A stretch of 64,000 bases of DNA from Anaerolineae bacterium (GCA_016931895.1 JAFGDY010000237.1:54754-118753); one strand, 5' to 3'. Positions 44,001-52,422 are shown, numbered from the stretch's first letter. The notes: generated from the letters alone by a model not told the origin. Numbers and translations: made by a program.

Positions 44001-45577
44001 ACCCACAAGACCCGGAGCGTTGTTTGCAGGGCGAACTTTATCTGTGGGATGCAGCCACCGGGGAACGACGGGGGCGAGATTTAGTTGACCATACCGACTG
44101 GGTATGGGGCCTGGCCTTCAGCCCGGATACATCAGAGGGCCATCTCCTGGCCTCAGCCAGCTTCGACGGCTCGGTCATTTTGTGGGATGTCGGCAATCCA
44201 AATAATCCCCAACTGTTGGGCAGTCCTTTTCAGGGCCACCTCGGCCAGGTGTGGAGCGTGGCCTTTAGCCCAGATGGAAAGACCCTGGCCTCGAGCGGGA
44301 TAGACACCAACATCATCCTGTGGGATCTGGCCAACCGGCGGGAGGATATGCGGCAACGATTGGGGCAAGTTTTGCAGGGTCACACCAATCGGGTGTTTAG
44401 CGTGGCCTTCAGCCCGGACGGAAAGACCCTGGCCTCGGCAGGGCTGGATAAAACCATTATTTTGTGGGACATGGACAATGAATCATCACCGGGGCAACAG
44501 ATTGGCCAGCCGCTAGCCGGTCACACTGAATCTGTAAACAGCGTGGCTTTCAGCCCCAACGGGCAAACTTTAGCCTCAGGCAGTTTTGACCGCACCATTA
44601 TTTTGTGGGATGTGTCAGACCGCCTCCATCCCCAACCGTTGGGCCACCCCCTGACCGGACCTAACGGCAGTGTGTTGAGCGTTGTTTTTAACCCCCCTGG
44701 CACAATCTTGGCCTCGGCCAGTGATGACGGAACAATCATATTGTGGCACGTATCGGACCCCAACCAGCCTGATGTGCTGGGTGATCCGCTGAGTGCGGAG
44801 ACAGGTTTTGTGAACAGCGTCGTTTTCAGTTCCGGTGGTCAAACTCTGGCTGCCGGGGGTCAGAGCAGCACTATTATATTGTGGAACATGTCGGACCCCA
44901 ATAATCCTCACCCATTGGGCCAACCACTGACCGGCCACACAACCCCCATCAGGAGTCTGGCTTTTAGCGCCGATGGCAAACTTCTGGCTTCCGGCAGTGA
45001 GGATCGCACCATCATGGTGTGGAATATGTCAGACTACAACCATCCCCAACCCCTGGGCGCCCCACTCAAAACGCACAGCAATTTTGTCAACAGCGTAGCC
45101 TTTAGCCCAGATGGTCAAACTCTGGCTTCGGGCAGTTTTGACCGCACCATCATTCTGTGGGATGCGGAAACCCGGCGACGGCTGGGCGAGCCGCTGACCG
45201 GCCACATTGATTTTGTCAATAGCATTGCTTTTAACCCCGCGGGAAATTTATTGGCTTCGGGCAGTTGGGATCATACCGTGATCTTGTGGGACGTCAATCT
45301 GACTTCGTGGCAGGAGCGGGCCTGCCGCATTGCCAATCGCAACCTGACCCAACAGGAAATTGACCTGTTCATCCCAGTTACCTACCACACCCACATCCCA
45401 ACCTGCCCCGGCCTGCCTTTCCCTGCCCCAGCAGTGGCTTCAGAGCCTCTCCTCACCCTGCCAATACCAACCACCTCAACGCCAACGCCAACTGCTACGG
45501 CCACACCCATCTTCTCTCTCACCCCAACGCCAACCGCCACCTTAATATTGACTACTCCCACGTTTGATCTTGAGTAA
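41045..45577 (+). CDS. AAA_35 ATPase - coiled coil - membrane helix - Ala-rich coil - 14 WD40 repeats
   Basis: A 1510-residue protein whose ATG overlaps the preceding stop. An AAA_35-type ATPase (about 15-370) has SSRQMGKSSLMVRAA (Walker A) and VVLIDEIDSTL (Walker B). A charged coiled coil (about 385-440, RRAEAERERAEAERQRAEEQ) leads to one membrane helix (about 445-468), preceded by RRR, so the N terminus should be inside. Then comes a 250-residue Ala/Gln/Glu-rich helix with TAEAGAxQExxAR repeats. Fourteen WD40 repeats (about 765-1420; ILWDVSD, FSPDGxTLASGS) would form two seven-bladed propellers. The end has CRIANRNLTQQEID and a Pro/Thr tail. By topology the propellers lie outside. Ligand unknown. 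Confidence 0.9.
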   Translation: MIGNAVNQADPATGSAMPAVGQNIYTVGGTVQAGSGLYIPRQADEDLLNLCRAGEFAYVLSSRQMGKSSLMVRAAEQLAAEGITSIIIDLNQLGVQLTAEAWYLGLLTTIEDTLMLNTDVVSWWQEHAHLGVAQRLTLFFREVLLAEITGPIVVLIDEIDSTLSLDFTDDFFAAIRFLYNARARIPEFHRLSFVLIGVATPSDLIDDPKRTPFNIGQQVDITDFTFKEARPFAEGFGLPRGLALQVLSWAFKWTNGHPFLTQRLCQVIATQRRRDWTEAEVDQIVAKTFLGEMSEQDHNLQFVRDMLTKRAPDLAGVLSAYRAIRQGLYPVPDEEQSPIMSHLKLSGIVRRTPGTNTLQVRNRIYATVFNVEWVEEIEQRQQVADPRELARLRALAEEQQRRAEAERERAEAERQRAEEQQRRAATERQRAEEQTRSAAQLRRRALWLGGAWLLTAFAVVLAVGFGIQAQNKNQTAQTAEANAHNRATLAAYARHTAETGATQESMARGQAVAAQSTAQAQATQAAYARGTAEAGAVQEALARGEAVAAQNTAQIQATLEAQARNTAEAGAIQEGLARQDAVAAQSTAEFQATQEAIARATAQAESTRSLNAEATAQAQATQAAYARSTAEHEAERAKDAEDAAEREQATAEAGATRAIQAEQTAEANRSTAQAQATQEAVARSTAEAGATQEAIARATAEAAEATAEAERERADQIARQSTSRQLALQSLNLQENQYDLALLLSLEANRIADTVEARSSLLQGLESNPELITILRKHTNGVQSVAFSPNGHILASGSDDRTIILWDVSDRNAPQPLGPSLTGHTDKVRSIAFSPDGRTLASGSDDHTIILWDVSDPHNPQQLSEPLMSHTDQIWNIAFNATGNILASGSLDGAVILWDVSAPNNPQQIGEPLQGHYRSVYSLAFSPDGQMLASGGFERTIILWDVSDPANPQSRPPLTGHTYPVLSLAFSPDETTLASGSCRQPDPQDPERCLQGELYLWDAATGERRGRDLVDHTDWVWGLAFSPDTSEGHLLASASFDGSVILWDVGNPNNPQLLGSPFQGHLGQVWSVAFSPDGKTLASSGIDTNIILWDLANRREDMRQRLGQVLQGHTNRVFSVAFSPDGKTLASAGLDKTIILWDMDNESSPGQQIGQPLAGHTESVNSVAFSPNGQTLASGSFDRTIILWDVSDRLHPQPLGHPLTGPNGSVLSVVFNPPGTILASASDDGTIILWHVSDPNQPDVLGDPLSAETGFVNSVVFSSGGQTLAAGGQSSTIILWNMSDPNNPHPLGQPLTGHTTPIRSLAFSADGKLLASGSEDRTIMVWNMSDYNHPQPLGAPLKTHSNFVNSVAFSPDGQTLASGSFDRTIILWDAETRRRLGEPLTGHIDFVNSIAFNPAGNLLASGSWDHTVILWDVNLTSWQERACRIANRNLTQQEIDLFIPVTYHTHIPTCPGLPFPAPAVASEPLLTLPIPTTSTPTPTATATPIFSLTPTPTATLILTTPTFDLE

Positions 45578-45598
45578 AACCGATGCGCTTGATTTGAA

Positions 45599-46546
45599 TT
45601 ATCCCAGTTTCCGCAACGTTTCAAATTGCTTCCGCTGCTCGGCGGTGAGTTTGGTCGGCAGGCGGACATCGAGCCTGGCATACAGGTCGCCATGCTGGTC
45701 TTTCTTGTTCAATTTGGGCATGCCTCTCCCCCGCAAGCGGAACGTCTGTCCATTCTGCGAGCCGGCCGGAATTTTTAAGTTGACTTCGCCGGATAAGGTT
45801 GGCACGCGCGTCTCGCCGCCCAAAACAGCGGTATATAGGTCTACCGGAACAGTCGTGTGGAGTTCATCTCCCTTGCGCTCAAAACGAGGATCGGGAGCTA
45901 CTTTGACCCGTAAATATAGGTCTCCCGTCTGGCCCCCACTACGACTACCGCCACCTTCGCCGCGCATGCGCACCCGGGTGCCGGTTTTGGCTCCGGCCGG
46001 AATTTTCACCTGCAAACGACGGCCATCCTTGGTCAATAAGCGGGTAGTGCCATGATAGGCTTCGGCCAATGTGATTTCAACTTCCTGCTCCAAATCCTGG
46101 CCGCGCCGTGGCTGGGGACGATAATCAAAACCACTCCCGCGTGGATCGCTGCCCATCCCGCCAAAAATGGAAGTAAAAAAATCTGAAAAGGGATTGCCGC
46201 CGCCAAACAGGTCTTCTAAATCCTGCATATTAGCATAACGCACATTCACTCGCTGGCCGGCCGGCCCCGTAGCCCACTGCCCCCAATTGAAGTCCTGGGA
46301 ATTTCCACCAGCCTGCTGCCAACGATGCCAGTCTGCCCCCAACTGGTCATACTTGGCTCGTTTTTCCGGGTCGCCCAACACCTCATAGGCCTCATTGATT
46401 TCTTTAAAACGCGCTTCAGCCTGCGGGTCATCCGGGTTCATATCTGGGTGATGTTTGCGGGCTAACTTGCGGAAAGCAGATTTTATATCTTTTTCACTGG
46501 CGTTCTTATTCACACCTAAAATCTGGTAATAATCTTTATATTCCAT
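45599..46546 (-). CDS. DnaJ-family co-chaperone without zinc finger (CbpA-like)
   Basis: A 315-residue type-II Hsp40. The J domain (1-70) has YYQILGVNKNAS, the HPD tripeptide in KHHPDMNPDD and the EAYEVLGDPEKRAKYDQ helix. A Gly/Phe linker follows, then the two C-terminal substrate-binding beta domains (DLEQEVEITLAEAYHGT, VKIPAGAKTGTRVRMRG, GDLYLRVKV). The zinc-binding domain of true DnaJ is absent. It stimulates DnaK ATPase and passes on unfolded proteins. No dnaK or grpE is near. It converges on the WD40 gene with 21 bp between. Confidence 0.9.
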   Translation of the reverse strand: MEYKDYYQILGVNKNASEKDIKSAFRKLARKHHPDMNPDDPQAEARFKEINEAYEVLGDPEKRAKYDQLGADWHRWQQAGGNSQDFNWGQWATGPAGQRVNVRYANMQDLEDLFGGGNPFSDFFTSIFGGMGSDPRGSGFDYRPQPRRGQDLEQEVEITLAEAYHGTTRLLTKDGRRLQVKIPAGAKTGTRVRMRGEGGGSRSGGQTGDLYLRVKVAPDPRFERKGDELHTTVPVDLYTAVLGGETRVPTLSGEVNLKIPAGSQNGQTFRLRGRGMPKLNKKDQHGDLYARLDVRLPTKLTAEQRKQFETLRKLG

Positions 46547-46578
46547 AGGCAGTCTCCCATTTGGATTGTATCACACAA

Positions 46579-46608
46579 ATAATAGAATTCTGTTAGAGAG
46601 ATTCCCAA
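46579..46608 (-). promoter_or_regulatory. Probable promoter of the dnaJ-like gene
   Basis: Minus-strand TTGGGA (46608-46603), an 18-bp spacer and TATTAT (46584-46579), about 33 bp before the start. No CIRCE-type heat-shock operator was seen. Confidence 0.45.
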
Positions 46609-46617
46609 GCATCAAAC

Positions 46618-46653
46618 AAAAAAGGGGTGAAATAGACCCTTTCATTTCACCCC
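46618..46653 (-). terminator. Terminator of the dprA-manC-topA operon
   Basis: Minus-strand stem GGGGTGAAAT / ATTTCACCCC with a 10-nt loop followed by TTTTTTGTTTG, 87 bp past the topA stop. Confidence 0.88.
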
Positions 46654-46739
46654 AAACAGGCATGCAAAAATTCACTTTATCAAAACAGAAGTAAAAAAGG
46701 GTAAGCGTGACATGGATCATCCTTTCACGCCTCTTAATG

Positions 46740-49154
46740 CTAAGCTGCCGTCAGTTCAGGTTTTACGATCGCTTCATTTTCAGTTGATTCCGGTAACTGA
46801 TTTAATTCAAATTGCTCTTCACAATTCAAACATTGGGCCCAATTCCGATTCTTCTGCACTAACATCCCCTGGCAATTGGGACACGGCGTGGGCAGCGGAC
46901 GTTTCCAACTACTCCATTCGCATTCAGGGTAATTGGCGCAGCCATAAAAAACGCGACCCTTTTTGGTACGACGTTCAACCAACTCACCGCCATCATTGGG
47001 GCAAGTTATACCCAACTTGACCAGATGCGGCCTGGCATTGCGGCACTCCGGGAAGTTTGAACAAGCCTCAAACTTGCCATAGCGGCCAAATTTCAGCACC
47101 ATTGGATGGCCGCACTTTTCGCAAAGTTCGCCGGTGGGCTGGTCGGCAATGTCCACTTCGGGCATATTTTCCTCGGCGTGGGCCACATCTTTGGCAAAGG
47201 GGCCGTAAAATTCGCTCAAGACAGGTGTCCAGGCCAATTCGCCCCGGGCAATTCGGTCCAGGTCATCCTCCATCTGCGAGGTAAACTGCACATTGATAAT
47301 ATCGGGAAAATATTCCACCAGCAAATCGTTGACAATCTCGCCCAATTCGGTTGGGTAAAGCCGTTTCTCAAAATTCTCCACATATCCCCGCTGCTGAATG
47401 GTTGAAATAATGGGGGCGTAGGTGCTGGGCCGGCCAATCCCATACTCTTCCAGTGCTTTGACCAGGCTGGCCTCGGTATAACGGGGCGGGGGCAGGGTAA
47501 AGTGTTGTTCCGGGATGAGTTGGAGCAAATCAAGGGCCTCACCCTCCGCCAGCTCAGGCAGCACCACCCCTTCACTGGCATCAGGGGCCTCGTCCTCATC
47601 ACGGGTTTCCTCGTACACCGTTAAAAAGCCCCGGAAACGCAGCCTTGAGCCGCTGGCCCGCAGGCGATAGGGCCATGGACCATCCGCCACCGGCTCAGGC
47701 CCGGCCGCCACTGCCACCGATATAGTATCATAAATGGCATGGGCCATCTGGCTGGCGACAAAACGTTGCCAGATAAGCGTATAAAGCCGGGCCTGGTCCC
47801 GGCTGAGGTAGGCTTTTACTTTATCCGGCTCGCGCCAAACACTGGTTGGCCGAATAGCCTCGTGCGCTTCCTGTGCGCTCTTGCTCTTGGTTTTATAAAC
47901 CGGCGGTTCAGGGGGCAACATATCTTGACCGTACCGCTCGCCTATAAAATCCCGCGCCTCGTTTTGGGCCTGTTGAGAAACATTGGCGCTGTCGGTTCTC
48001 ATATACGTAATCAGGCCAACAGTGCCTTCGCTGTCCAGCTCGATGCCCTCGTAAAGCTGCTGGGCCAAACGCATGGTTTTGCGCGTACCAAAACCCAGTC
48101 GCCGGGAGGCTTCTTGTTGCAGGGTGCTGGTGGTAAAGGGTGCAGCGGGGCGGCGGCGGCGCTCGCCTCTTTTGACCTCTTCCACCACGTAGATTGACTT
48201 CTCTAGCTCGTCCACTATGGCCTGGGTTTGGGCTTGGCTCTTTAGTTCGATTTTTTCACCCTGGACACGGGTAAGTTTGGCCCGAAATTGCCTTTCGGCC
48301 AGGGTGGCTGTCGGGGCTTCTTTTTTCGTTTTGGCCAAATCTGCTTCAAGCGACCAGTACTCCTCCGGGTTGAAATCGGCAATTTCTTGCTCTCGCTCAA
48401 CAATCAAACGCAGGGCCACACTTTGCACCCGGCCGGCGCTGGTGCGACTGCGTACTTTGCGCCACAATAGAGGGCTGATTTGATAGCCCACCAATCGGTC
48501 CAGAATGCGGCGGGCCTGCTGGGCGTCAACCCGCTTCATGTCAATCCCCCGGGGATGGGCAAACGCCTCGGCCACCGCCTCTTTGGTGATTTCGTGAAAA
48601 ACAACGCGCCTGGCTCTTTCTTCCTCAATGTCAGCCGCTTCAATCAAATGCCAGGCAATAGCCTCACCCTCGCGGTCGGGGTCTGTGGCCAGGTATATTT
48701 CTTCGGCCGTGGCTGCGGCGTTTTTTAACTCCTTCACTACCGGTCGCTTTTCATTGGGCACGCGATACTTGGGCGTAAAACCGTTCTCCACATCAACCGA
48801 TAACTGCGAACGCAACAAATCACGCACATGCCCTACCGAGGCTTTGACCGTATACCCCTTGCCCAAGAACTTGCCAATCGTACGGGCCTTGGCCGGCGAT
48901 TCCACAATCACCAACTTCCCTTTGCGTTTTGGGGTTTTAGATGCCTTTTTTCTAGTTTTAAGCGTCGCCGGGTCGGGGGGCGTAACGTACTCGTGGGCCG
49001 GGGTACGACCCATTTTGAACATTTTAGTGCCGCAACCGCTGCATACACCCCTGGTCCCCGGTGTGCCGTTGGCAGTATACACTGCTTCGGGATCACTCAT
49101 TTTCTGTTTTTCTTTGCACTTTACGCAGTAGGCAATTACTGGTTCTAAACTCAT
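46740..49154 (-). CDS. topA: DNA topoisomerase I with extra N-terminal zinc ribbon
   Basis: An 804-residue type-IA topoisomerase that relaxes negative supercoils. Unusual N terminus: residues 1-50 form a four-Cys zinc ribbon (YCVKCKEKQKM ... CSGCGTKMFKMG) like the stand-alone DUF5679 family. The TOPRIM domain starts KLVIVESPAKARTIGKFLG at about residue 80; ATDPDREGEAIAWHL follows. The active-site Tyr is in GLITYMRTDS. Three C-terminal zinc fingers are seen (CEKCG ... CSNFPEC; CPNDGG ... CANYPEC; CPNCQ ... CLNCE). It lies 30 bp downstream of manC and after dprA, the usual dprA-topA neighbourhood. Confidence 0.96.
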   Translation of the reverse strand: MSLEPVIAYCVKCKEKQKMSDPEAVYTANGTPGTRGVCSGCGTKMFKMGRTPAHEYVTPPDPATLKTRKKASKTPKRKGKLVIVESPAKARTIGKFLGKGYTVKASVGHVRDLLRSQLSVDVENGFTPKYRVPNEKRPVVKELKNAAATAEEIYLATDPDREGEAIAWHLIEAADIEEERARRVVFHEITKEAVAEAFAHPRGIDMKRVDAQQARRILDRLVGYQISPLLWRKVRSRTSAGRVQSVALRLIVEREQEIADFNPEEYWSLEADLAKTKKEAPTATLAERQFRAKLTRVQGEKIELKSQAQTQAIVDELEKSIYVVEEVKRGERRRRPAAPFTTSTLQQEASRRLGFGTRKTMRLAQQLYEGIELDSEGTVGLITYMRTDSANVSQQAQNEARDFIGERYGQDMLPPEPPVYKTKSKSAQEAHEAIRPTSVWREPDKVKAYLSRDQARLYTLIWQRFVASQMAHAIYDTISVAVAAGPEPVADGPWPYRLRASGSRLRFRGFLTVYEETRDEDEAPDASEGVVLPELAEGEALDLLQLIPEQHFTLPPPRYTEASLVKALEEYGIGRPSTYAPIISTIQQRGYVENFEKRLYPTELGEIVNDLLVEYFPDIINVQFTSQMEDDLDRIARGELAWTPVLSEFYGPFAKDVAHAEENMPEVDIADQPTGELCEKCGHPMVLKFGRYGKFEACSNFPECRNARPHLVKLGITCPNDGGELVERRTKKGRVFYGCANYPECEWSSWKRPLPTPCPNCQGMLVQKNRNWAQCLNCEEQFELNQLPESTENEAIVKPELTAA

Positions 49155-49184
49155 CTAAAAATATACTCCTACAAGCTATTTTGT

Positions 49185-50246
49185 TTAGAGCAAATCAGTC
49201 CGGCCATTCTTCTCTAGCCAGGTGACAATTTGCTTAATGTCCTGCACCCTATCCCTGGTGCAGACCAACAAGGCGTCGTCGCTATCAACAATGACCATAT
49301 CTTCCAGGCCAATTGTGGCCACAAGCCGACCATTGCCTTGAATGAGGGTACTTTTGGTGTCAAAACCAATGTGTTCTGCTTTCAGAATCACATTGCCATT
49401 TTCATCGGCCTGGTTGATCTCGTGGATGGCATTCCAACTGCCCACATCATTCCAGCCAATGTCAACGGGGACGACAGCCACTTTTTCGGCGCGTTCCATA
49501 ATGCCCACATCAATACTCTTTGGCTTTATTTTTTGCCAAACGGCGTCAATGGTTCCGCCACCGGCCAGGGCTTGCTCCATTTGGTCAAGCTGCCGGTAGA
49601 ATTTGGGCATGTATTGGCCAAACGCTTCCAATAGGGTAGAGATTTGCCAAATAAAAATACCGCTGTTCCAATAATGCGCTCCACTGGCTATAAATTTTTC
49701 CGCCGTAATCAGATCGGGCTTTTCCAAGAATTGAGCCACCCGATAGACGAGATGATCATTATATTGCCCCAACTCCGCGCCGCGCTGCACATAACCATAA
49801 CCCGTTTCCGGCCTGTTAGGGGTAATACCCAATGTAACCAAATACCCCTGCCGGGCCACTTCCGCCGCCGCCACAAGCGCCTGTCGAAATCCCTCTTCGT
49901 CCACAATAAAATGGTCCGCATGCAATGAAACCATAATGGCGTGGGGATCAAGGCGGCGCATCTGTACCGCCGCCAGGCCAATGCAAGGCGCAGTGTTTTT
50001 GCCACTAGGTTCCTCGATAATGTTTTGAGGAGGAATATCGGGTACCTGCTCTTTAATCAACGGGCCGTATTCCCGATTGGTGGCCACAAAAATATGTTCA
50101 AAGGAAACAATTGGCAAGATACGATTGACCGTGGCCTGCATCATCGTTTTATCACCGCCCAAGGCCAATAGTTGCTTGGGGGAGGACGCCCGGCTGCGAG
50201 GCCACAAGCGAGTACCTGCACCTCCTGCTAAAATAAGCGCAAACAT
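49185..50246 (-). CDS. manC: Mannose-1-phosphate guanylyltransferase
   Basis: A 353-residue GDP-mannose pyrophosphorylase. The N-terminal signature MFALILAGGAGTRLWPRSR and PKQLLAL bind GTP. EEPSGKNTAPCIGLAA, HADHFI (metal Asp), GYGYV, FLEKPD and WNSGIFIW are all typical. It makes GDP-mannose for glycans. Chosen start at 50246 with GGAGGAATAAAACA upstream; the longer frame would add a basic stretch that includes the ribosome site. The C-terminal isomerase domain of bifunctional ManC is missing, so this is the single-function form. Between dprA and topA. Confidence 0.92.
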   Translation of the reverse strand: MFALILAGGAGTRLWPRSRASSPKQLLALGGDKTMMQATVNRILPIVSFEHIFVATNREYGPLIKEQVPDIPPQNIIEEPSGKNTAPCIGLAAVQMRRLDPHAIMVSLHADHFIVDEEGFRQALVAAAEVARQGYLVTLGITPNRPETGYGYVQRGAELGQYNDHLVYRVAQFLEKPDLITAEKFIASGAHYWNSGIFIWQISTLLEAFGQYMPKFYRQLDQMEQALAGGGTIDAVWQKIKPKSIDVGIMERAEKVAVVPVDIGWNDVGSWNAIHEINQADENGNVILKAEHIGFDTKSTLIQGNGRLVATIGLEDMVIVDSDDALLVCTRDRVQDIKQIVTWLEKNGRTDLL

Positions 50247-50289
50247 TGTTTTATTCCTCCAGTCCTTTCTGGTTGCCACATCTATGTGG

Positions 50290-51402
50290 CTAATCTATAG
50301 CGTATTTCACACCGCTTTCGCGGGCAATCACATAGTTCATTCCCTCAACCTGCCGGACCAAACCCTTCAATTCAAGCATTGTCAAGGCGCTGGCCACTTC
50401 GGGGGCGGAGAGGCCGGCGGCCTGACCCAATTCGTCAACGTGAAGGGGGTCTGAGGAAAGTTGGGCTAACAAAACAGCTTCCACCTCATTATCCGGGATA
50501 ATGGCTCGCGCTTCAGCGTGATGGGTAATCATCGTCAGATTCAATTCTTCCAGAATGTCATTCACCTGGGTCACCGGCTTGGCCCCATTTTGAATCAAAT
50601 AATTGGGGCCGGAGCTGCTCTGGCGCAAAATTGTGCCGGGCACCGCAAAAACCTCACGACCCTGCTCCAGGGCATAATCGGCTGTAATACAGGCGCCACT
50701 TTGAATGGTGCCCTCCACAATCAGCACCCCCAGGCTCAAGCCGCTGATAATACGATTGCGTCGGGGGAAATTGCCACTCTCCGGATTGGTGCCCAAGGGA
50801 TACTCTGAAACAATCGCCCCCTGCTGCATGATAACCTGGCCCAATTTCCGATTTTCAGTGGGATAGATAATGTCAACCCCGCACCCTAACACGGCAACCG
50901 TCCGCCCCCCGCACTGCACAGCCGTGCGGTGAGCCTCGGTATCAACGCCATAAGCCAAACCGCTGATTACAGTTACACCATTTTCAACCAGGCCGCTCAC
51001 CAGCAGGCGCGTACACTCCCGGCCATACGCCGTAGCCCGGCGCGTGCCCACTACGGCCAGCGCCCATTCATCTTGCGGCATCAGTTGACCGCGCACGTAC
51101 AACACCGGCGGGGGGTCGGCAATATTTTTCAAGAGGGGGGGATAATTTTGACTCTCCCAGGTGAGCACAGAAACGTTCAACCGTTCAAGTTTTTTTAATT
51201 CGGCATCAAGGTCAAGGCTGTTCCTGATCTGGTACAGGTTCTCAACAGAACGCTTATCCAGGCCAATGGCTCGCAATTCGCCAGGATTGGCTTGCCAGGC
51301 TTGTTCAATGTGGCCGTAATAATCCAATAAACCTCTTAAACGCGCCGGGCCAATGCCCGGCACTTTACTAAAACCAACCCAGTAACGTAAATCGTCTGTC
51401 AC
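50290..51402 (-). CDS. dprA: DNA processing protein DprA/Smf
   Basis: A 370-residue protein that loads RecA on incoming single-stranded DNA during transformation. An N-terminal helix-hairpin-helix region (VPGIGPARLRGLLDYYG) precedes the Rossmann-like DprA core with VVGTRRATAYGRE, VISGLAYGVDTEAH, VLGCGVDIIYP and EYPLGTNPESGNFPRRNRII. A C-terminal winged helix (about 305-360) covers DELGQAAGLSAPEVASALTM. It is first in a leftward operon with manC and topA. No other competence genes lie in the window. Confidence 0.95.
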   Translation of the reverse strand: MTDDLRYWVGFSKVPGIGPARLRGLLDYYGHIEQAWQANPGELRAIGLDKRSVENLYQIRNSLDLDAELKKLERLNVSVLTWESQNYPPLLKNIADPPPVLYVRGQLMPQDEWALAVVGTRRATAYGRECTRLLVSGLVENGVTVISGLAYGVDTEAHRTAVQCGGRTVAVLGCGVDIIYPTENRKLGQVIMQQGAIVSEYPLGTNPESGNFPRRNRIISGLSLGVLIVEGTIQSGACITADYALEQGREVFAVPGTILRQSSSGPNYLIQNGAKPVTQVNDILEELNLTMITHHAEARAIIPDNEVEAVLLAQLSSDPLHVDELGQAAGLSAPEVASALTMLELKGLVRQVEGMNYVIARESGVKYAID

Positions 51403-51440
51403 CGCTCCCTCTCCGTCTTTATCATCGGTAAACTCTGGCT

Positions 51441-51470
51441 AGCATACCACGACGACAAGGTAATTGTCAA
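51441..51470 (-). promoter_or_regulatory. Sigma-70 promoter of the dprA-manC-topA operon
   Basis: Minus-strand consensus TTGACA (51470-51465), an 18-bp spacer and TATGCT (51446-51441), about 39 bp before the dprA start. Confidence 0.7.
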
Positions 51471-51494
51471 TAGAAAAACAAACCTGCATATTTT

Positions 51495-51539
51495 CTTGTT
51501 CCCAAACTGGGTTTGGGCCTAAACAAGTTTGGCAACAAG
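51495..51539. terminator. Inverted repeat between rimM and dprA
   Basis: CTTGTTCCCAAACT (51495-51508) and AGTTTGGCAACAAG (51526-51539) can pair over 14 bp with one mismatch. It lies between the rimM terminator hairpin and the dprA promoter and may back up termination from rimM. Confidence 0.5.
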
Positions 51540-51551
51540 AAAACCCGCTTA

Positions 51552-51585
51552 ATCAAAAGGAACGCCCGCAGGCGTCCCTTGATAA
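51552..51585 (-). terminator. Terminator-like hairpin after rimM
   Basis: Minus-strand ATCAAGGGACGCC pairs with GGCGTTCCTTTTGAT around a short loop (two-base bulge). It lies 26 bp past the rimM stop, at the end of the ffh-rpsP-khpA-rimM run. The T-run is weak. Confidence 0.6.
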
Positions 51586-51610
51586 AACTATACTGAATGT
51601 GGCCCTGATG

Positions 51611-52186
51611 TCAAATCAGGCCCTCAATGACTTCTACCACCATTTGCCCTGTCTCCAAATCAATAGACTTGACCACGTCGGCAATGGCGGGCAATAATAT
51701 TTCCTGGCCGTCGTGTTCAACTACATAAACATCATTAGCCCCGGTTTCTACAATATCCGTCACTATGCCTAAATGCTGACCGGCGATTGTAACTACGTCC
51801 AGGCCAATCAGTTGATAAAAATAGTAGGCATCCTCAGGCAACGGAACAGCTTGTTCAACCGGCACCTGCACAAACTGGCCTTTCAATTGTTCGGCCTGGG
51901 TTCTATCGGTGACACCGGCCAGGGTGAGCAAAACATTCTGCTTATGCCAACGGAAACTCTCCAAACGGTAAGCCGTGGCTTCAAATTGATCGCCCAGGTA
52001 AACCCACTCCGTTGTCTTGAATCGTTCAGGAAACTCAGTCAAAACAGCTATAGACACTTCACCCCGCAAGCCGTGCGCCCGAACCACTTTGCCGATAGCT
52101 AAATAGTGAAGTTCAGGTTGTGATAAACCTGAACTTCCGTTGGTGTTCCGATGAATTTCTTGAAACGGACCACCAGGCCCGGTCAT
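51611..52186 (-). CDS. rimM: Ribosome maturation factor RimM
   Basis: A 191-residue factor for 30S head assembly that binds S19. The N-terminal barrel starts YLAIGKVVRAHGLRGEVSI; the PRC-barrel half has YYFYQLIGLDVV, GIVTDIVETGANDVYVV and LLPAIADVVKSID. The first 25 residues are an extra polar stretch. Its ATG overlaps the khpA stop as ATGA, so the two are translationally coupled. trmD and rplS, which usually follow, are absent here; a terminator-like hairpin comes next. Confidence 0.95.
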   Translation of the reverse strand: MTGPGGPFQEIHRNTNGSSGLSQPELHYLAIGKVVRAHGLRGEVSIAVLTEFPERFKTTEWVYLGDQFEATAYRLESFRWHKQNVLLTLAGVTDRTQAEQLKGQFVQVPVEQAVPLPEDAYYFYQLIGLDVVTIAGQHLGIVTDIVETGANDVYVVEHDGQEILLPAIADVVKSIDLETGQMVVEVIEGLI

Positions 52187-52422
52187 ACAATCTCCAGGGT
52201 AACGCGCTTCCCCTCTTTAACTGCGGCAACGCGCAAAAGCGTACGCATGGCATTAGCCACGCGCCCTTGTTTACCAATCACCCGCCCCATATCGTCAGGG
52301 GTAACGCTTAATTCAAAAATGGTGGCGCTAGAGCCTTCAATCTCGCGGACAATAACAGCATCTGGATCGTTGACGACAGCTTTGGCCATATACTCGACTA
52401 GTTCTTTCATTGATGAAGACAT
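52183..52422 (-). CDS. khpA: KH-domain RNA-binding protein
   Basis: A 79-residue single KH domain (KhpA/YlqC). The GxxG loop is in DDMGRVIGKQGRVANAMRTL. It binds RNA broadly, usually as a partner of KhpB. Position between rpsP and rimM is the conserved one. Stop and next start overlap. Confidence 0.94.
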   Translation of the reverse strand: MSSSMKELVEYMAKAVVNDPDAVIVREIEGSSATIFELSVTPDDMGRVIGKQGRVANAMRTLLRVAAVKEGKRVTLEIV

